Source of the DNA: an uncultured bacterium
Lineage (GTDB): Bacteria > Patescibacteriota > Minisyncoccia > Phycocordibacterales > PALSA-1337
Direction: 5' to 3'
Assembly (NCBI GenBank): GCA_903826185.1
Contig: CAIKDL010000076.1
Location: 1-29,450, forward strand
Length of the DNA stretch: 29,450 nt
Shown here in pieces: positions 22,341 through 29,450 of this stretch (its first letter is position 1; each line of letters starts with the position of its first letter). The translations under genes were made by a program, and so were the position numbers. The notes under the pieces were generated by a model, which searched no databases, had not been told where the DNA came from, and was given only the letters and a program-made list of their open reading frames with translations.

Positions 22341-24665
22341 TTACTTCGCCACCTTGACCGCTTCTTCAAAAGCGATTGAGAGCAGTTTGGATGCACCATC
22401 GGCACCCATAGTGACGCCGTAGAGCACCCCGGCGCGTGACATGGTCTCGCGATTGTGAGTAATGAGGATGAGCTGCGATTGTCTGGAAAGATTTTCAATC
22501 ATGTCGCTGTACTTCCTCGAGTTGGCTTCATCGAGGGCGGCATCAGTTTCATCGAGGATGATAAATGGTGGCGGATTGACTTGAGAGATAGCAAACAAAA
22601 GCGCTATAGACGTAAGTGCGCGCTCACCACCGGAAAGCATCATTAAGCCTTTCACTTTCTTGCGCGGAAGACTGACGTTAACATCGAGACCTTCTGGACC
22701 ATCTTCTTGATCTCCGTCGCCCGCTCCGCCAATTTCACCAAGACCGGCAGAATCTGAAGACATATCACCAGACAATGCATCACCAAGACCTTCAAGATCA
22801 CTCTTTCTACGCCTGCGTACTTCCTTCACAACCGTAAGTTCAGCGCGACCGCCACCGAACATCAGCTCGAAATATTTCTGGAATTCGGCGTTAATCTTGA
22901 TAATGCCGCTCTTGAATTCCACATCGATGCGCGTATTTAGCTCAACAATGAGAGTCTCAAGTTCTTGTTTGGCTTTTTCCAGATCATTGAGCTCGCGCGC
23001 AAGGAATGCATCGCGCTCTTCAGTCTCCCTGTATTCCTTCATAACTTCCGCGCCTCCACCGGCACCGGCATCTTCCAGACGAATTTTGAGCTTCTCTATC
23101 TGTTTACGGCGGCCTTCTTGGTCAGTGCGCGTTGCGGCATTTGTAGCATCCACCGAAGCAGCGACCTGGTTTTTGTAGTCGAGAGCTTCCCTGCCAGCCA
23201 TTATTCCAGCTTCACCAAGCTCATGCTTCAAGGCTTCCTCATCGCGCAAAACAACATTGAGCTTGTTGGTTAAATCAGTGATAGTGTTGCGCACCTCGTT
23301 TTGGCGAGCGATCACGCGAAAGACTTCTTTTTCAGCGTCACGGTTCGTATCCTTCTCTTTTTCAATGACCTTTCGAAGCTCATTGTACTCATGAGTAAGC
23401 TTATTCTCTTGATCAGCCAGGTCCTTGAGTTTCGTATCGTGCTCACTTTTCTCTTTGGAAAGTTTGGCAATTTCCACTTCAGCATCGGCAATCATGGCCG
23501 AGTCATTGATAGAATGGTGCTTGGAAATGAAAGCTTTCAGAACACGCACTACCTCATTGAAAAGATGCTTCACATCGGCCACAGAACTGAATGATTCAAT
23601 GGTGCCAACCATCTCCTCTACATCCTTCAAGTAAACAGTCTTGAACTCTTCTTTCTTCTGTTTATCTTTCTCTTTTTCGATGGCGCGCCTATTGGCGGAG
23701 ATTTCACCTTCGATACGACCGAGCTCACGCACACCCTGATCTTTTTCATTACGAACATTGGCGATGCTGTTTTCCAGAGTAATGACGGCTTCGCTCTTGG
23801 TGTCCTTGCCTTTCGAAGAAGCCAAGATGGCCTTCGAATTTTCCAGTGCATGATCAAGATCGGCCAATTCTTTTTTAGGCGCCGTCAATTCATGAGACAA
23901 CCTCGCCTTTTCGGTGTTAACATAGCTCTCTTCGATTGCAAAATATTCTTTATATATAGCAATGAGTTCGCGGCGCATCTCCTCGGCTTTTTCAACCTTC
24001 TCAACTTGTTTCTTCAAGAAGCGCAAATGAGGCGCGATCTCGCGACGCAAAGATTCGACCTGCTTCATATTCTCATCGGTCTTCTCTAACTTGCGAATGC
24101 TCTCCAGCTTTTTCCATTGATAGATCTTGAGGCCCAAGGCGTCTTCGATCATCTCGCGTCGCTCGCGGATATTGGCGGAAAGGATGCGATCGGCTTCACC
24201 TTGAGAAATGATGTGATGACCCGTCGCGCCAATGTGCGCACCAGCCAACATCTCCACCACATCTTTCAGGCGAACTTGGCTGCCATTCAAAAGGTATTCG
24301 TTGGCATTGTCACGATGCACCACGCGCTCAATAGTTACTTCATCAAAATCTATGGTCGGAAAAATCCTGCGCGAATTATCGAAGGTCAGCTTCGCGTGCG
24401 CTCGGTTTGCGCGACCACCTGAACTTCCAAAACCACCCTGGCCACCAGCGTCACCTCCGCCACCATTCCAAATCATGTCTTCACCGCGTTTACCGCGCAA
24501 AGATTTTATGGATTGTTCGCCGAGTACGAATCTGAAAGCTTCAGCCACGTTGGATTTACCAGAACCGTTCGGACCGACTATGCCGGTTATCGCCGAGGTA
24601 AAATCAAGCGTCGCCTTTTTGGCGAACGATTTGAAACCGGAAAGCTCTAGGGATTTGAGATACAT
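22341..24665 (-). CDS. smc: SMC-like chromosome condensation ATPase, short form without recognisable hinge
   Basis: ABC-type ATPase for chromosome organisation, expected to work with ParB. The head halves are clearly SMC: MYLKSLELSGFKSFAKKATL with Walker A GPNGSGKSN (31-39) and VLGEQSIKSLRGKRGEDMIW; signature LSGGERALTSIALLFAI from residue 677; Walker B FIILDETDAALDEAN; LILITHNRETM. Total 774 residues against roughly 1150-1200 in bacteria. The middle is coiled coil and I find no globular hinge; a short segment near 350-395 (EEMVGTIESFSSVADVKHLF) may be the turn. Gly-rich (after residue 66) and acidic (about 620-660) insertions lie in the head. No CxxC zinc hook, so not a Rad50. Confidence 0.88.
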   Translation of the reverse strand: MYLKSLELSGFKSFAKKATLDFTSAITGIVGPNGSGKSNVAEAFRFVLGEQSIKSLRGKRGEDMIWNGGGGDAGGQGGFGSSGGRANRAHAKLTFDNSRRIFPTIDFDEVTIERVVHRDNANEYLLNGSQVRLKDVVEMLAGAHIGATGHHIISQGEADRILSANIRERREMIEDALGLKIYQWKKLESIRKLEKTDENMKQVESLRREIAPHLRFLKKQVEKVEKAEEMRRELIAIYKEYFAIEESYVNTEKARLSHELTAPKKELADLDHALENSKAILASSKGKDTKSEAVITLENSIANVRNEKDQGVRELGRIEGEISANRRAIEKEKDKQKKEEFKTVYLKDVEEMVGTIESFSSVADVKHLFNEVVRVLKAFISKHHSINDSAMIADAEVEIAKLSKEKSEHDTKLKDLADQENKLTHEYNELRKVIEKEKDTNRDAEKEVFRVIARQNEVRNTITDLTNKLNVVLRDEEALKHELGEAGIMAGREALDYKNQVAASVDATNAATRTDQEGRRKQIEKLKIRLEDAGAGGGAEVMKEYRETEERDAFLARELNDLEKAKQELETLIVELNTRIDVEFKSGIIKINAEFQKYFELMFGGGRAELTVVKEVRRRRKSDLEGLGDALSGDMSSDSAGLGEIGGAGDGDQEDGPEGLDVNVSLPRKKVKGLMMLSGGERALTSIALLFAISQVNPPPFIILDETDAALDEANSRKYSDMIENLSRQSQLILITHNRETMSRAGVLYGVTMGADGASKLLSIAFEEAVKVAK

Positions 24666-24920
24666 TTTATGTGTGGCAGCTTTGCTGTTTATTGTGGATA
24701 TATTATAGCAAAAAATCTATGAAAGGTTGTTGTTAAGACCCTAGGACGCATGCTTTCCCGCGCACTATGGAAAAACGACGAAATTTTCGTCATTTTCGTG
24801 ACTCTAGTTTGGTCTATTTTTAGGCCCGAGTTACGCGACGTTTTTGACGAATTTTTCGTCGAATTTGCATAGTCTCTCGAAATGTATGTGCCGACCATCC
24901 AGAAGTCCTCACATGTAGTT
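24666..24920. other. rnc-smc intergenic region with palindromes
   Basis: 255 bp without a gene. It holds GACGAAATTTTCGTC near 24778-24792 and GACGAATTTTTCGTC near 24847-24861, an adjacent CGACG/ACGTTTTT pair, and an ATTTTTAGGCCC block. On the minus strand one palindrome is followed by GTTTTT and may end rnc transcription. Confidence 0.5.
24702..24710 (-). promoter_or_regulatory. Extended -10 of smc
   Basis: TGCTATAAT on the minus strand, about 36 bp before the smc ATG. The leader has no Shine-Dalgarno site. Confidence 0.55.
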
Positions 24921-25619
24921 TTACCACCCCTTAGCGTCAAGTGCTTTTTCAGCAGCCTTCTGTTCGGCATCTTGCTTACTTGGGCCAGAACCAGTCGCGA
25001 CTTGCACATCACCCAAGAAAACTCCCAAAGTAAATTGCTTATCATGATCCGGACCAACTTCCTTCAAAGTCTTGTACGAAGGAGTAAGCCCAACTTTTTC
25101 CTGCGCTCTTTCCTGGAAACGACTCTTGGCATCAAGCCAAAGTTTTTTGGAAACGATTTCATCTATATCCAAAATATCGAGCAAATGATCAGCAATAAAG
25201 TTCGCGGCGGCATTGTAGCCCTGATCGAGATATATGGCACCGATGACAGCTTCGACGGCATTTGCCAAGATGATCGAACGTGCACGGCCTTTGTCTTTGG
25301 ACTCGCCACGAGACAACATAATAAAATCATTCAAAGCGATATGCTCGGCCACCTTCATGAGACTGTTGGCATTCACTAGAGCTGCACGATATGCAGTTAA
25401 ATCACCTTCGGCGCGATGCGGAAATTTTCGAAAAAGAAAACTGGTAATAATCAGCTCCAAAACAGCGTCACCGAGAAACTCCAAACGTTCGTTGTGTTCG
25501 AATCCAGCGCCTTTGTTCTCATTCAAAAAAGATCGGTGCGTGCAAGCTGTGCGCAATAAAGAGATGTCGTTGAATTCAACACCTATTTGCTTAGCCAGTT
25601 TTGCTATGTCGCTTTTCAT
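24921..25619 (-). CDS. rnc: Ribonuclease III
   Basis: Double-strand-specific endoribonuclease that matures rRNA and some mRNAs. The signature HNERLEFLGDAVLELI (42-57) and the second acidic site NAVEAVIGAIYLDQG form the RNase III domain. A C-terminal dsRNA-binding domain follows (PSYKTLKEVGPDHDKQF, then GPSKQDAEQKAAEKALD). 232 residues is standard. It lies 45 bp after the nusB-Nudix gene on the same strand, so the two rRNA-related functions are probably co-expressed. No Shine-Dalgarno site. Confidence 0.97.
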   Translation of the reverse strand: MKSDIAKLAKQIGVEFNDISLLRTACTHRSFLNENKGAGFEHNERLEFLGDAVLELIITSFLFRKFPHRAEGDLTAYRAALVNANSLMKVAEHIALNDFIMLSRGESKDKGRARSIILANAVEAVIGAIYLDQGYNAAANFIADHLLDILDIDEIVSKKLWLDAKSRFQERAQEKVGLTPSYKTLKEVGPDHDKQFTLGVFLGDVQVATGSGPSKQDAEQKAAEKALDAKGW

Positions 25620-25664
25620 TATTAAAAATTTCGCACTTTAGGCCTTACGCTTTGCACCTTGCAC

Positions 25665-26555
25665 CTAACTCAACATCGTCACAGCCTTGGTCACGATTGG
25701 TAAGATGTCATTGTAAAAATTCAGCTCCAAGATATCAGAAAGCTTAAACCACTTAGCATCATCGAGACCAGGCTTCTTAACCAAGGTAAGCGTTTCGAAG
25801 ACTGATTCCGCCATATAATAATGCACTTGCTTGCGAAGCTTGCCGATCTCCGGATCATTGGCGATGTATTCGTTGTTGCCAAGGTCAGCCTTTATCTCGA
25901 CATTCAGTCCAATTTCTTCTTTCACTTTAGCAATGGTGCCATCTTTCGGATCTACACCTTCTGGAATCTTACCCTTGGACAAAGTCCAATGACCGAAGAC
26001 GTCATGCACAAAAGCTAGATATACCTCTTTACCATTTTTCGCATAGACGACCGCACCGCCGAGGTGCTGAATTGGCATCTTCTCATATGGAACCTCTGGG
26101 ATCTTTTTCTTGGCTGGAGTGGCGTCTTTACCAGGTTCACCAAGCTCTTTGTAGACCGCCCCGAGCACACCATTCACAAAGCGTCCGCTGGTCTCGCCTC
26201 CAAAAGTCTTAGCCAATTCGATAGCTTCGTTGATGGCAACTTTGGCCGGCACTTCATCACGATCAGCAAAAAGCAATTCGTAAAGACCGACACGCAAAAC
26301 ATTACGATCGACTGGAGAGATCTTATCTAACGGCCAATCCGGGGCGGCCTTAACCATGATGTCATCGATCTCTGTGCGCTTGGCGACAATACCTTTGAAT
26401 AATTCTTCAATAAACGAAACATCCGCAAGTCCAGGAGCAAATTCCTTGACGTCACGAGTTATGATAGCTGTAGCTTTTTCATCATGCTGGCCAGCCACAT
26501 CCCATTCGAAGAGAGCCTGTAAGACTATTGAACGTGATAGGTGTCTATTTGCCAT
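25665..26555 (-). CDS. nusB: NusB fused to a Nudix-like domain
   Basis: Residues 1-138 are NusB, the antitermination factor that binds boxA RNA with NusE: RSIVLQALFEWDVAG, KISPVDRNVLRVGLYELLF, PAKVAINEAIELAKTFGG, RFVNGVLGAVYKEL. A Lys/Pro linker (140-160) leads to a Nudix-like domain (162-296): GGAVVYAKNGKEVYLAFVHD, then GKIPEGVDPKDGTIAKVKEEIG at the Nudix box. In the box GX5E has Val for Glu and REUXEE reads AKVKEE, so two conserved acidic/basic positions are lost while EExG remains. The domain may have weak or altered hydrolase activity, or only bind a nucleotide. Between rpmF and rnc. Confidence 0.9.
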   Translation of the reverse strand: MANRHLSRSIVLQALFEWDVAGQHDEKATAIITRDVKEFAPGLADVSFIEELFKGIVAKRTEIDDIMVKAAPDWPLDKISPVDRNVLRVGLYELLFADRDEVPAKVAINEAIELAKTFGGETSGRFVNGVLGAVYKELGEPGKDATPAKKKIPEVPYEKMPIQHLGGAVVYAKNGKEVYLAFVHDVFGHWTLSKGKIPEGVDPKDGTIAKVKEEIGLNVEIKADLGNNEYIANDPEIGKLRKQVHYYMAESVFETLTLVKKPGLDDAKWFKLSDILELNFYNDILPIVTKAVTMLS

Positions 26556-26664
26556 TTTGATGAAAGAACGATTTTAGTTAAACTCTAAATCCTAAATTCT
26601 AAACAAACTCAAGATTCAATGTTCAAGTACACACACTGACTACCCGACGAATCACTTACGCTAA

Positions 26665-26895
26665 CTACTTCGCGGCGACCTTCTTCTTGGCTTCTGACTT
26701 CTTGGCCTTAGCTGCTACCTTGGCAGCCAAATCTATAACTACACGACCATTGTAAGACCCGCAATTCATGCAGACACAGTGGCTCTTATGAGGAGCGCCA
26801 CACTTCTCGCACTTCGAAACACGCACTGCGTCGAGGGCGTGATGAGAGCGTCTATTGTTGCGGTGTGACCGCGTTGCACGCATTCGGTTTACCAT
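26665..26895 (-). CDS. rpmF: Large ribosomal subunit protein bL32
   Basis: The N-terminal part ATRSHRNNRRSHHALDAV matches the bL32 pattern of basic residues followed by RRxHHAL. A zinc ribbon CEKCG...CVCMNCG supplies the expected cysteine pairs and GRVVIDL closes the fold. The C-terminus adds a Lys/Ala-rich tail (AAKVAAKAKKSEAKKKVAAK) longer than usual. An extended -10 (TGCAATACT) ends 7 bases before the ATG with TTGCGC at 17 bp, so the leader is one base or none. It probably leads the rpmF-nusB-rnc unit. Confidence 0.93.
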   Translation of the reverse strand: MVNRMRATRSHRNNRRSHHALDAVRVSKCEKCGAPHKSHCVCMNCGSYNGRVVIDLAAKVAAKAKKSEAKKKVAAK

Positions 26896-26902
26896 GGACA
26901 GT

Positions 26903-26931
26903 AGTATTGCATATTATTTAAAGTGGCGCAA
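26903..26931 (-). promoter_or_regulatory. Promoter of rpmF, near-leaderless
   Basis: TTGCGC (26926-26931), 17 bp, AATACT (26903-26908) with TGC before it, and 7 bases to the ATG. Confidence 0.6.
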
Positions 26932-26980
26932 GATGGCAAACTATGTTATATTTTTTTGGTAAGTTTTTCGCGAAAACGCG

Positions 26981-27020
26981 CGCGCCCATAGCTGTTTTGG
27001 TAGATATACAGACATGGGTG
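26981..27020 (+). repeat. Truncated tRNA-Lys-like sequence
   Basis: GCGCCCATAGCTGTTTTGGTAG resembles the 5' end of the real tRNA-Lys (27095). It is followed 12 bases later by a tRNA 3'-end-like GGGTGGCACAA, so the middle (anticodon and T arms) appears deleted. Confidence 0.55.
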
Positions 27021-27054
27021 GCACAAAGTGAGTTAGTTGATTGAAAAATTATAT

Positions 27055-27075
27055 GCGCCATAGCTGTTTTGGTAG
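27055..27075 (+). repeat. Second 5'-end fragment like tRNA-Lys
   Basis: GCGCCATAGCTGTTTTGGTAG, nearly identical to the copy at 26981 and similar to the first 22 bases of tRNA-Lys. No 3' half follows before the real tRNA. Confidence 0.6.
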
Positions 27076-27094
27076 AATGCAGCTTAGCGTAAAT

Positions 27095-27167
27095 GCGCCC
27101 ATAGCTCAGCTGGTAGAGCAGATCCCTCTTAAGGATAAGGTCGTAGGTTCGATCCCTACTGGGCGCA
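27095..27167 (+). tRNA. tRNA-Lys (anticodon CTT)
   Basis: Acceptor GCGCCCA/TGGGCGC, D arm GCTCAGCTGGTAGAGC, anticodon loop CTCTTAA (anticodon CTT), T arm GTAGGTTCGATCCCTAC. Discriminator A, CCA not encoded. It sits inside a field of tRNA-like repeats. Confidence 0.95.
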
Positions 27168-27175
27168 CAACGTAG

Positions 27176-27283
27176 TCAGCCGGCCCCATGAAGCCTAAAC
27201 GGCGCACAAAATTGGTTAGCCGGCCCCATGAAGCCTAAACGGCGCACAAGTGAGCCAGTCCATGAAGCCTAAACGGCACACAG
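27176..27283 (+). repeat. Three tandem ~40-bp repeats after tRNA-Lys
   Basis: Units at 27176-27209 and 27216-27249 are almost identical (period 40). A shorter, diverged third is at 27251-27283. Each contains CCATGAAGCCTAAACGGC and ends GCGCACAA or a variant, echoing the tRNA-Lys end GGGCGCACAA. The GTGAG before unit 3 is also seen after the truncated copy near 27020. Confidence 0.8.
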
Positions 27284-27419
27284 ATAAATAAAATTTATAA
27301 TACATTGACTTGCGTGTCATTTTCTGTCAATGTAAATTTTGGCGTAGTTGGCGTAGTTGTTTGACAATTTCGTGAAATTTAGTAACTGAAACCAAATCTC
27401 AAAATAATAAGGAGGTGGC
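27284..27419 (+). promoter_or_regulatory. Upstream region of the MFS gene, with 9-bp inverted repeat
   Basis: TACATTGAC (27301-27309) and GTCAATGTA (27326-27334) form a perfect inverted repeat, a possible operator. TTGACA lies at 27361-27366, but the -10 is weak. GGCGTAGTT is directly repeated near 27342-27358. AAGGAGG precedes the ATG. Confidence 0.5.
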
Positions 27420-28673
27420 ATGAATGCCCCCGCTCAAACGGTAAAGACTCACCGGATCAGCATTCGTGAAGAGAAACGCCTCTGGCTTTATCTCATCGCG
27501 CAACTGATCTCGCTCACTTTCACATTGCTGCAAAACGCAGCGTTGTGTAGGTGGGCCGTAGAGAAAGTCGGTAAAGCCAATTCCGGACCGGTCGTAGGTC
27601 TGATATCGGCTCTCGGCTTGGTGCTTGGAGCATTGCTGGGACCAATCTTTGGCCACATCATCGATCGATCCAATAAGCATCGCGTACTTCTGTTAACCTC
27701 CAGTCTCGGATTCGTACAGGCGGCTCTTCTGAGTTACTTGTGCTACATCAACAGACTAACGTTGGCAGGAGTATATCAGTTGGCATTGTTCGGCAGCCTT
27801 ATCAGCGCTGCCGACGTCGTGATCCGTAATGCCTACGTGAGACACATCGTCGAAGAACACAATGTGCATCGTGCCGTAGGATTCTTCGTCACGTTGTATA
27901 ACTTCGCCTTGATGTTAGGACCAGGTCTCGTAGACGTATTGCTCAAGCACTTCGGCTTCGCCGGAGTCTTCGGACTGAACGCTTTGTCGTTCCTGGTCCT
28001 CTTGGCTTTAGTCTGGAACATCGCCGTTCCGCATGTCAGCGCTAAGAACGAACGAGTAATGAGCTTAAGCCAACATCTGCGCAAAGGTGCGCGATATGTG
28101 TTCATTGAAGATTCTCAAGTGAGAACATGCATCATCCTAATCGCTCTCATGAGCATATTCGGAATGACCTGCAACTCGATGTTGTCAGTCATCTCCGCCA
28201 ACATGTTCAAAGACGATCGAAGCACTTTCGGTCTCTTGGCACGCACTCTGGGATTGGGGTCCTTGGTCGGTTCTGTCCTCACCATCGCTTTTTCGAAGCG
28301 TTGGCCACGGACATTCATCGTCGGCGGCTTATCGATCCTCGGGCTATCACAATGTATGCTTTCTCAACTAAGCATCGTTTGGCAAGGTCAGGTGGCCTTG
28401 TTCATGGTTGGCGTCGGATTGATGATGTGCTTCTCAACGACCCAGTCACTGATACAAACGCTCGGCAGTAAAAAACATGAGTTGCCAGGCACAACGATCG
28501 GTTGGAGAAACTCCGCGTTCTTCGGAGGCTGGATGCTCGGATCCTACATCCTGGGTCACGTCGCCAAGATGTTCGGCTGTCCCCAAATGCTGCTCTCAAG
28601 CGGCTGTGCCATGGTCATGGTCGGCATCATTATCCTAGTCGTCAATCCCGACCTCACTGTTCACAAAGAATAG
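27420..28673 (+). CDS. Major facilitator superfamily transporter
   Basis: A 417-residue inner-membrane protein with about 12 hydrophobic segments in two halves, split by a charged loop (VPHVSAKNERVMSLSQHLRKGA). The motif-A-like GPIFGHIIDRSNKHRVLLL between the second and third helices marks it as MFS. The sequence looks closest to the MFS_3 type of drug or siderophore exporters; the substrate cannot be told. It has AAGGAGG before the ATG and its own terminator: an independently expressed accessory gene. A 9-bp inverted repeat upstream may be a regulator site. Confidence 0.85.
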   Translation: MNAPAQTVKTHRISIREEKRLWLYLIAQLISLTFTLLQNAALCRWAVEKVGKANSGPVVGLISALGLVLGALLGPIFGHIIDRSNKHRVLLLTSSLGFVQAALLSYLCYINRLTLAGVYQLALFGSLISAADVVIRNAYVRHIVEEHNVHRAVGFFVTLYNFALMLGPGLVDVLLKHFGFAGVFGLNALSFLVLLALVWNIAVPHVSAKNERVMSLSQHLRKGARYVFIEDSQVRTCIILIALMSIFGMTCNSMLSVISANMFKDDRSTFGLLARTLGLGSLVGSVLTIAFSKRWPRTFIVGGLSILGLSQCMLSQLSIVWQGQVALFMVGVGLMMCFSTTQSLIQTLGSKKHELPGTTIGWRNSAFFGGWMLGSYILGHVAKMFGCPQMLLSSGCAMVMVGIIILVVNPDLTVHKE

Positions 28674-28688
28674 TTCGTCACAAATCAT

Positions 28689-28729
28689 CCCGCTAGCCTC
28701 ACTTGTTTCGAGGCTGGCGGGAATTTTTT
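28689..28729 (+). terminator. Intrinsic terminator of the MFS gene
   Basis: A 12-bp stem (28689-28700 with 28710-28721, one G-T pair) followed by six T, 15 bp after the stop. Confidence 0.95.
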
Positions 28730-28803
28730 ATGTCAATATTTATATTAAATTTATATAATAAACGAGACAAAAGTTAGTTTTTGTTATAAACTGAGCCGCA
28801 AGC

Positions 28804-28885
28804 GCCGGGGTGGCGAAATTGGTAGACGCACGTGGCTTAGGACCACGCGGAGCAATCCTTGGAGGTTCGAGTCCTCTCCCCGGCA
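28804..28885 (+). tRNA. tRNA-Leu (anticodon TAG)
   Basis: A type II tRNA: acceptor GCCGGGG/CCCCGGC, anticodon stem CGTGG/CCACG around CTTAGGA, variable arm, T arm GAGGTTCGAGTCCTC. Discriminator A, CCA not encoded. Confidence 0.95.
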
Positions 28886-28968
28886 CAAAACGAACGAAGA
28901 GAGTTTTATACCGATTTTTAGCAATTTTTAGGCCTTATTTGGGCCGTGTTTGGGTATTTGATAACACC
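28886..28968. other. Intergenic stretch after tRNA-Leu(TAG)
   Basis: No gene seen. It contains ATTTTTAGCAATTTTTAGGCC and a nearby GGGCC, part of the recurring TTTTTAGC/TTTTTAGG motif described in the findings. Confidence 0.4.
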
Positions 28969-28997
28969 TTGACTTTTTGTACCAAATATGGTAGACT
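28969..28997 (+). promoter_or_regulatory. Sigma70-type promoter of the right-edge gene
   Basis: TTGACT (28969-28974), 17-bp spacer, TAGACT (28992-28997). The predicted leader is about 134 nt and includes a stem-loop (GCTGTGCC/GGCCAGC, about 29100-29121) just before AAGGAGG. Confidence 0.7.
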
Positions 28998-29137
28998 TAT
29001 CGGTGAAGCAGTTCCCTGTGTCTGCGTGGTAAAACTACAAAGATATAGGCGTTGACAATTGAATATTGCCAATAAACAAACGATCGAAAATCAACAATGA
29101 GCTGTGCCCGAAAGGCCAGCTATAAGGAGGCCATAAT

Positions 29138-29450
29138 ATGGCAACTACAGCAACACTACCTGGCGCACCCGCACCAGCAGCAAGACCGCAGAAAAAGAAG
29201 GGCCCGCCGCCATTAATCTTGCCGAAAGCGCGCAAGGTCAAGAGGGCACCCGGTTCCAGCGGTTTGGCACCAGATCCAAAACCGTTGCTACCAGTTAAGA
29301 AGAACTCGGACCTAGGAATAGGGGCGCTCGTCGTCAATATCCTTCTAGCGCTCGTGGTCATCCTGGTAGTCGGTGTGGTAACCCGGTTCATCACAGATGA
29401 GCCGATGTTCTACGTCACCGTGCCACTCTTGGTAACTTGGGGATTGTTCG
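29138..29450 (+). CDS. Membrane protein, C-terminus cut by window edge
   Basis: Secure start: AAGGAGG lies 8 bases before ATG 29138. The first 104 residues are a Pro/Ala/Lys-rich basic region of about 58 residues (PGAPAPAARPQKKKGPPPLI) followed by a membrane helix (IGALVVNILLALVVILVVGV) and the start of a second (FYVTVPLLVTWGLF). No family recognised. The long basic Pro-rich tail should face the cytoplasm. Same accessory style as the MFS gene. Confidence 0.75.
   Translation, partial: MATTATLPGAPAPAARPQKKKGPPPLILPKARKVKRAPGSSGLAPDPKPLLPVKKNSDLGIGALVVNILLALVVILVVGVVTRFITDEPMFYVTVPLLVTWGLF

Noticed and set aside
27176..27283. CRISPR array
   Set aside because: Three copies with only 1-6 bases between units: tandem repeats, not repeats with unique spacers, and no cas genes.

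Overview
The window reads as part of a compact bacterial chromosome, most likely from the Candidate Phyla Radiation (Patescibacteria; a Parcubacteria-like lineage is my best guess). I base this on dense housekeeping genes in unrelated neighbourhoods, several core proteins in reduced or fused form (a DnaX without the zinc module, a 774-residue SMC without a recognisable hinge, a NusB-Nudix fusion), and core genes with almost no Shine-Dalgarno sequences. TGA is used as a stop (rarA, the lexA leader gene), which argues against the recoded Gracilibacteria/Absconditabacteria. No rRNA or other decisive marker is present, so the placement is an inference.

Left part (1-7300): an AT-rich pair of small unrecognised minus-strand genes (1-404); tRNA-Gln; then a tight minus-strand operon serS-ftsQ-S11 peptidase-dus-dnaX (5937 down to 656), mixing translation, cell division, envelope and replication. 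Divergent from it is dprA, which overlaps a small winged-helix gene. Middle (7300-16400): topA, an unknown membrane protein, parB, a two-gene unknown operon, tRNA-Leu(CAA)-miaA, an unknown 174-residue protein, and a minus-strand SOS unit of a 68-residue protein, lexA and rarA behind a LexA-type operator. At 16377-17239 lie a dead IS3-like transposase tail, an orphan terminator, a duplicated tRNA-Trp 3' end, tRNA-Trp and rpmG (bL33). Right part: a secreted unknown protein, alr, tRNA-Tyr, clpB, smc, rnc, nusB-Nudix and rpmF (bL32), then tRNA-Lys set among tRNA-derived repeats, an MFS exporter, tRNA-Leu(TAG) and the start of a membrane protein cut by the right edge.

Two expression styles are visible. 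Core genes have no Shine-Dalgarno sequence, and in five cases (dprA, parB, lexA leader gene, alr, clpB) a -10-like hexamer ends exactly 6 nt before the ATG, which predicts leaderless mRNAs; serS and rpmF miss this by one base. Most of the genes of unknown or accessory function (9929, 11881-12442, 13726, 17389, 27420, 29138) instead have TTGACA/TTGACT-like promoters, leaders, purine-rich Shine-Dalgarno sites and, mostly, strong intrinsic terminators. The best leads are the LexA operator that exactly fills the promoter spacer of a leaderless small gene coupled to lexA, the reduced SMC, DnaX and NusB-Nudix architectures, and the tRNA-derived repeat field around tRNA-Lys.
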